A stretch of DNA of 64,000 nucleotides from Akkermansiaceae bacterium. Its GTDB lineage: Bacteria > Verrucomicrobiota > Verrucomicrobiia > Verrucomicrobiales > Akkermansiaceae. This document shows positions 60,291 through 64,000 of the stretch, in pieces. The notes beneath the pieces are model-generated. The model was not told the origin of the DNA. It made no database searches and saw only the letters and a list, made by a program, of their open reading frames with translations. The number at the start of each line of letters is the position of its first letter. Positions within the stretch are counted from its first letter, which is position 1. The stretch spans positions 62,001-126,000 of the forward strand of contig JACKPZ010000004.1 of assembly GCA_024233135.1 (NCBI GenBank), written 5' to 3'. The position numbers and the translations under genes are program-made.

Positions 60291-61982
60291 ATGACGATGC
60301 GACTGGCGGCCGGACTTCTGGCATTGGGAATGGGCTGCGTCTGCGCCCGGGCGGAGGACGTGATTCCACCGATGGAAGACAAGGTGCCGCCGGTGGAAGA
60401 CGCCATCCCGCCGCCTGTGAAAGCCCTCGGGGCACCGGCCGAGATGAGGTTTCCGGGCGGTCTGCAGATCGCCGTGACCACGACAAGCGCCGAGGCGCAG
60501 AAACATGTGAACCAAGGGCTCAACCATCTGCACGGCGGTTGGGAGTTTGAAGCGGCCCGGCACTTCGGAGCGGCGATGAAACTGGACCCGAACTGCCTGC
60601 TCGCCCACTGGGGCATGGCCATGGCGACCCTCACACCGTCGCCTGAAACCAGCGAGGCGCGCACCGCGGCCTCCGTCCGGATGCTCGAACTGCTCGACCA
60701 GGGCCAGGGCACCGATCTCGAACGCGGCTATGTCTATGGCCTCATCAAATACATCGAGGGAGGCCCGAAGGAAGCGGCCAACGCGTTTCACAAGGTGGCG
60801 AAACAATTTCCAAACGATCTGCAGTCGCCGGTGTTCGCCGCCCTCTTCGGTCGCGGCGGCTACGATCCCTCGGGCGCTCCGACTCCGGACGAGGAGCGCG
60901 CCCACGCGGAGCTCGAGGAATTGGTGAAACGCTTCCCGGACTCGCCGATCCCTTTGAACGCCCTGCTCTTCGTGCGGGCGGAGGCACCCGACCTGACTAA
61001 GGATCTGCCGCTGGCCCGCAAGCTGTGCCGGATGGCGCCGGAATACCCGCCGTATTTCCACCTGCTGGGCCACTACGAATGGCGCTGCGGCGATCACGGG
61101 GAAGCGATCACCGCGTTCGGCCGGGCGGCCTCGTTCTATCAGAACTGGATGAAGGAGAACAAGGTGGGCGTGGCGGATTGCCCGGAATGGATCAAGGCCG
61201 AGTGCTACCGGATCGTGGCGCTCGGATCGAAAGGAGACTTCGACACCGCCTACGCGGCCTCGCGGCAACTCGCGTCCACGCCGGTGCCGGAAGACCGGCC
61301 GTCGTCACCGGGCGCCCGCTTGTTGTTATGGGACGCGAAGACCCTGCCGGCCCGCATTTTGCTCAACCGCGGACTCACCGGCAACGCGGCCGAGGCCGCC
61401 GCCTCGCTGCCGTCGCCGGAGGAGATCAAAAAGTTCCACAAACACTCGCTGGCGTATTGGTGGATCGACGGACTGCGGTTCTGCCTCGACGCGCGGAAGC
61501 AGATCGACAACGGCGACCTTGATGAGGCCCGCAACGTGGTCGCCGCGCTGACCCAGCACGGCGAAACGATGGTCAAGACTCGCCCCCAGGCCGTCGCCGG
61601 CGGCGAAGGGTCACCATGGCTGCGCTCGTTCCGCGCGCTGGAGGTGCTCGCCAGCGACCTGCGCGGATTGATCGCGATGAAGGGCCCGAAGGAAACGCGG
61701 GACACGGCGTTCAACTGGTTTTCCTCCGCCGCCGACCGTCAGCGTCCGGAGCCGATGATGTTCCCGCCGATGGTGCTGACACCGATGGCGGTGCGCCTCG
61801 GCAACTACCATCTCGCGAAGGGCGAACCGAAAGAGGCGCTGGAGGATTTCAACCGGGCGCTCGCCACGTTTCCGAACGAGATCCGCTCGCTCGTCGGCAA
61901 ACAACAAGCCTGCGAAGCGCTCGGCGACACCGCGGGCGTGGAGGACACCGCCGCCCGGATCTCCCGCCTGCGGGGAGATTGA
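60291..61982 (+). CDS. Secreted TPR-repeat protein
   Basis: 563 residues. Signal peptide (MTMRLAAGLLALGMGCVCARA), a Pro-rich segment with three IPP/VPP-type repeats (VIPPMED, VPPVED, IPPPVK), then TPR-like repeats through most of the protein: GLNHLHGGWEFEAARHFGAA, AITAFGRAASFYQNWM and GEPKEALEDFNRALATFPNE. It has the layout of periplasmic TPR proteins used in protein binding; no enzymatic domain is seen. It is divergent from proC, 85 bases away. Confidence 0.78.
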   Translation: MTMRLAAGLLALGMGCVCARAEDVIPPMEDKVPPVEDAIPPPVKALGAPAEMRFPGGLQIAVTTTSAEAQKHVNQGLNHLHGGWEFEAARHFGAAMKLDPNCLLAHWGMAMATLTPSPETSEARTAASVRMLELLDQGQGTDLERGYVYGLIKYIEGGPKEAANAFHKVAKQFPNDLQSPVFAALFGRGGYDPSGAPTPDEERAHAELEELVKRFPDSPIPLNALLFVRAEAPDLTKDLPLARKLCRMAPEYPPYFHLLGHYEWRCGDHGEAITAFGRAASFYQNWMKENKVGVADCPEWIKAECYRIVALGSKGDFDTAYAASRQLASTPVPEDRPSSPGARLLLWDAKTLPARILLNRGLTGNAAEAAASLPSPEEIKKFHKHSLAYWWIDGLRFCLDARKQIDNGDLDEARNVVAALTQHGETMVKTRPQAVAGGEGSPWLRSFRALEVLASDLRGLIAMKGPKETRDTAFNWFSSAADRQRPEPMMFPPMVLTPMAVRLGNYHLAKGEPKEALEDFNRALATFPNEIRSLVGKQQACEALGDTAGVEDTAARISRLRGD

Positions 61983-62003
61983 GCGGCGGTTCCGGAAACC
62001 CGG

Positions 62004-63542
62004 TCACTTGGTTTCCAACAGGCTGGTGCCGGTCATCTGCGCGGGTTTTTCCAACCCGAGCATGTCGAGCAGGGTCGGCGCGACATCGGCGAGGATGCCG
62101 TCGCGCACGGTGCGACCCTCGGCGTCATCGGCGACGTAGAGGATCTCGACGAGATTCGTGGTGTGCGCGGTGTTGGGCGAGCCGTCGGCATTGCGCATGA
62201 ACTCGCAGTTTCCATGGTCCGCGGTGATGAGCAGCTTGCCACCGAGACGCAGGGTTTCCTCGACCACCGCTTTCACGGCGGCGTCGATGGTTTCCACCGC
62301 CTTGATCGCCGCTTCGACGACGCCGGTGTGGCCGACCATGTCAGGGTTGGCGTAGTTGAGGATGACGAGATCGTAGTCCTTGAGTTTGGAAACCACGGTG
62401 TCGGTGACCTCCGGCGCGCTCATCTGAGGCTTGAAGTCGTAGGTGGGCACGTCCTTCGGCGATGGGATGATGAAGCGGTCCTCACCCTCGTTGGAAACCT
62501 CGACGCCGCCGTTGAAGAAATACGTCACGTGCGGGTATTTCTCCGTTTCGGCGATGCGCATCTGGTTGCGGCCGGCCGCGGCGACGGTCTCGCCGAGCGT
62601 CATCTCGAGTTTCTCCGGCCCGAACAACACCGGGCAGCCGTAGGTCTCGTCATACTCGGTGAGTGTGACGTATTCGACCTTCGGAACCGACGTGCGGTCG
62701 AAACCATCGAAGTCCGGCTTGAGAAACGCTTCGGAAAGCTCGCGGGCGCGGTCGGCGCGGAAGTTGAAAAACAACACCACGTCGCCATCGCGCACGCGCT
62801 GGGTCTCCCAATCGCCGAAGACCATGGCCGGCATGAACTCGTCGGTCTTGTCCTGGCGGTAGAAATCGCCGACGGCCTCGCTGGCGAGGATCTCGCGCTT
62901 CTCGCCCTTGCCGAGCACGATCGCGTCCCATGCCAGTTTCACGCGATCCCAGCGTTTGTCCCGGTCCATCGCGAAATAGCGGCCGACCACGGTGGAGATC
63001 CGCGCGCCGGACTTGGCGGCCTCGTCCTCGACCTTGGCGAGGTATTTCTCACCGCCCGTCGGCGAGGTGTCGCGGCCGTCGGTGATGGCGTGGATCATGA
63101 TGTCCTTCACACCCGCTTCGCCGGCCAGCTTGACCATCGCGATGAGCTGGTCCTGGTGGCTGTGCACGCCGCCGTCGGAAACGAGGCCGATGAAGTGCAG
63201 TCGCGAGCCCTTGGCCTTCTCCATGGTTTCCTTGAAGACGGGGTTGTCGGCGAGGGTGCCTTCGGCGATCGCCTTGTTGATGCGGGTGAGGTCCTGATAG
63301 ACGATGCGGCCGGCGCCGAGGTTGAGGTGGCCAACCTCGGAGTTGCCCATCTGGCCGTCCGGCAGGCCGACGTCCATGCCCGACGCGCTCAGATGGCCGC
63401 GGGGATACGACGAGAGAACCTCGTCATGAAACGGGGTGTTGGCGAGCAACACGGCGTTGCCGTCCTTTTCGGCGGTTTCCTTTCCTCCCGGGTTCAAGCC
63501 CCAACCGTCGCGGATGATGAGAACTACTGGTTTCTTGGCCAT
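62004..63542 (-). CDS. gpmI: 2,3-bisphosphoglycerate-independent phosphoglycerate mutase
   Basis: 512 residues. Metal-site D12 (IIRDGWG), phosphoserine S68 in DGQMGNSEVGHLNLGAGR, and the C-terminal alkaline-phosphatase-type motifs LNYANPDMVGHTG and LITADHGNCEFM. It interconverts 3- and 2-phosphoglycerate in glycolysis using manganese and no bisphosphoglycerate cofactor. The start at 63542 gives MAKKPVVLIIRDGWG. It converges with the TPR gene (21 bases apart) and follows rodA on the same strand. Confidence 0.95.
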   Translation of the reverse strand: MAKKPVVLIIRDGWGLNPGGKETAEKDGNAVLLANTPFHDEVLSSYPRGHLSASGMDVGLPDGQMGNSEVGHLNLGAGRIVYQDLTRINKAIAEGTLADNPVFKETMEKAKGSRLHFIGLVSDGGVHSHQDQLIAMVKLAGEAGVKDIMIHAITDGRDTSPTGGEKYLAKVEDEAAKSGARISTVVGRYFAMDRDKRWDRVKLAWDAIVLGKGEKREILASEAVGDFYRQDKTDEFMPAMVFGDWETQRVRDGDVVLFFNFRADRARELSEAFLKPDFDGFDRTSVPKVEYVTLTEYDETYGCPVLFGPEKLEMTLGETVAAAGRNQMRIAETEKYPHVTYFFNGGVEVSNEGEDRFIIPSPKDVPTYDFKPQMSAPEVTDTVVSKLKDYDLVILNYANPDMVGHTGVVEAAIKAVETIDAAVKAVVEETLRLGGKLLITADHGNCEFMRNADGSPNTAHTTNLVEILYVADDAEGRTVRDGILADVAPTLLDMLGLEKPAQMTGTSLLETK

Positions 63543-63639
63543 GCGTGGGCCTGTACCCGTGCCCGTCCCGCCGGGCAAGCCCTGAAAACCAACCGATTCT
63601 CCTCTTTTCCCCGCGGATCCTGCCACGGCGGCCGATGCC

Positions 63640-64000
63640 TCAGTCCTCCTCGGGCTTTGCCTTGAGTTTCAGCTCGGGACGCGCGTTGCGGTGGATCCAA
63701 ACGCTCTGCACCAGCCCCAGCAGCATCATGCAGATCACCACGAAGGTGCCCGAGTAGCTCACCAGCGGCAGCGGGATGCCGGTGATCGGCAGCAGCAGCA
63801 CGCACATCCCGATGCTCTCGAAGACATGGGCGAAAATCAGCGCCACCACCAGGCTGACGAGCAGCCGTCCGGACATGTCGCGGCTGTAAAACGCGATGAA
63901 CAGCCCCTGGATCAGCAGCAGAGCGAAGGTGGTGACCAGCAGCAGGCTGCCGCGGAACCCGAGTTCCTCGGCGATCACGGCGAAAATGTAGTCGTTGTGG
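63640..64000 (-). CDS. rodA: RodA/FtsW-family cell-wall polymerase (C-terminal part, cut by the window)
   Basis: The visible 120 codons are the C-terminus of a SEDS glycosyltransferase, continuing past 64000. Present are NDYIFAVIAEELGFRGSLLLV, helices around LLIQGLFIAFYSRDMSG and the conserved late motif GIPLPLVSYSGTFVV, then a basic tail. In RodA the motif is usually PFVSYGGS; here it reads PLVSYSGT. RodA polymerises peptidoglycan during elongation. The basic C-terminal tail after the last helix is typical. RodA is favoured over FtsW because of PLPLVSY and the tail, but the N-terminal half is not seen. Confidence 0.78.
   Translation of the reverse strand, partial: HNDYIFAVIAEELGFRGSLLLVTTFALLLIQGLFIAFYSRDMSGRLLVSLVVALIFAHVFESIGMCVLLLPITGIPLPLVSYSGTFVVICMMLLGLVQSVWIHRNARPELKLKAKPEED

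Overview
The window is a GC-rich chromosomal segment from a Gram-negative (diderm) bacterium, most likely a member of the Verrucomicrobiota (Verrucomicrobiaceae/Luteolibacter-like). The reasons are an alternative complex III respiratory cluster, PEP-CTERM/exosortase genes, a XylR-type AraC regulator with a periplasmic-binding-like domain, CdaA, and outer-membrane biogenesis genes (LolA, LptE, BamD-like). The taxonomic call is inference from gene content; no rRNA is present. The genes I inspected mostly lack an obvious Shine-Dalgarno sequence, and many neighbours are joined by 4-base ATGA/GTGA overlaps.

Layout. 1-6025: a kinase-fold protein that looks like a pseudokinase (cut by the left edge), LolA, a Tat-exported sugar isomerase/oxidoreductase pair, a YjbR protein and a PAP2 phosphatase. 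6198-7163: the diadenylate cyclase cdaA with a tiny overlapping membrane ORF. 7167-9925: panC, xseA and a Gre-domain protein. 10037-12423: small proteins and a Tat-exported 5'-nucleotidase. 12435-19990: a CreB/CreC two-component system, a PEP-CTERM-tailed VIT/vWA protein, an exosortase fused to an EpsI-like domain, a small HTH-like protein, and an MnmC(o)-like/MnmM-like tRNA-modification pair. Both creB and the VIT gene are preceded by three TTCAY-like repeats at an 11-base period, resembling the CreB 'cre tag'.

19995-37549 (minus strand) is one long respiratory block. Read in the direction of transcription it is actABCDEF (alternative complex III), a membrane-anchored cytochrome c, a CcoN-like protein that has lost its active-site histidines, a CcoO-like cytochrome c, another cytochrome c, a terminator-like hairpin, then the aa3-type oxidase genes (subunit I, a subunit III with a roughly 320-residue insertion, subunit IV, two small membrane proteins, subunit II). 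Quinol electrons would enter through complex III and reach oxygen through the aa3 oxidase; the CcoN-like protein probably acts as a scaffold.

37715-49016: a small membrane protein, a PEP-CTERM protein, an ATGA-coupled hisD/TPM-domain operon, korAB (2-oxoacid:ferredoxin oxidoreductase), a XylR-type regulator, and an octaheme lipoprotein fused to HEAT and TPR repeats. 49163-64000: a membrane protein, a low-molecular-weight phosphatase, SufT, an ECF sigma/anti-sigma pair, tRNA-Leu(CAG), an M16 peptidase, gluconokinase/alcohol dehydrogenase, lptE-bamD, proC, a TPR protein, gpmI and the end of rodA. I saw no insertion sequence, prophage, CRISPR array or rRNA.
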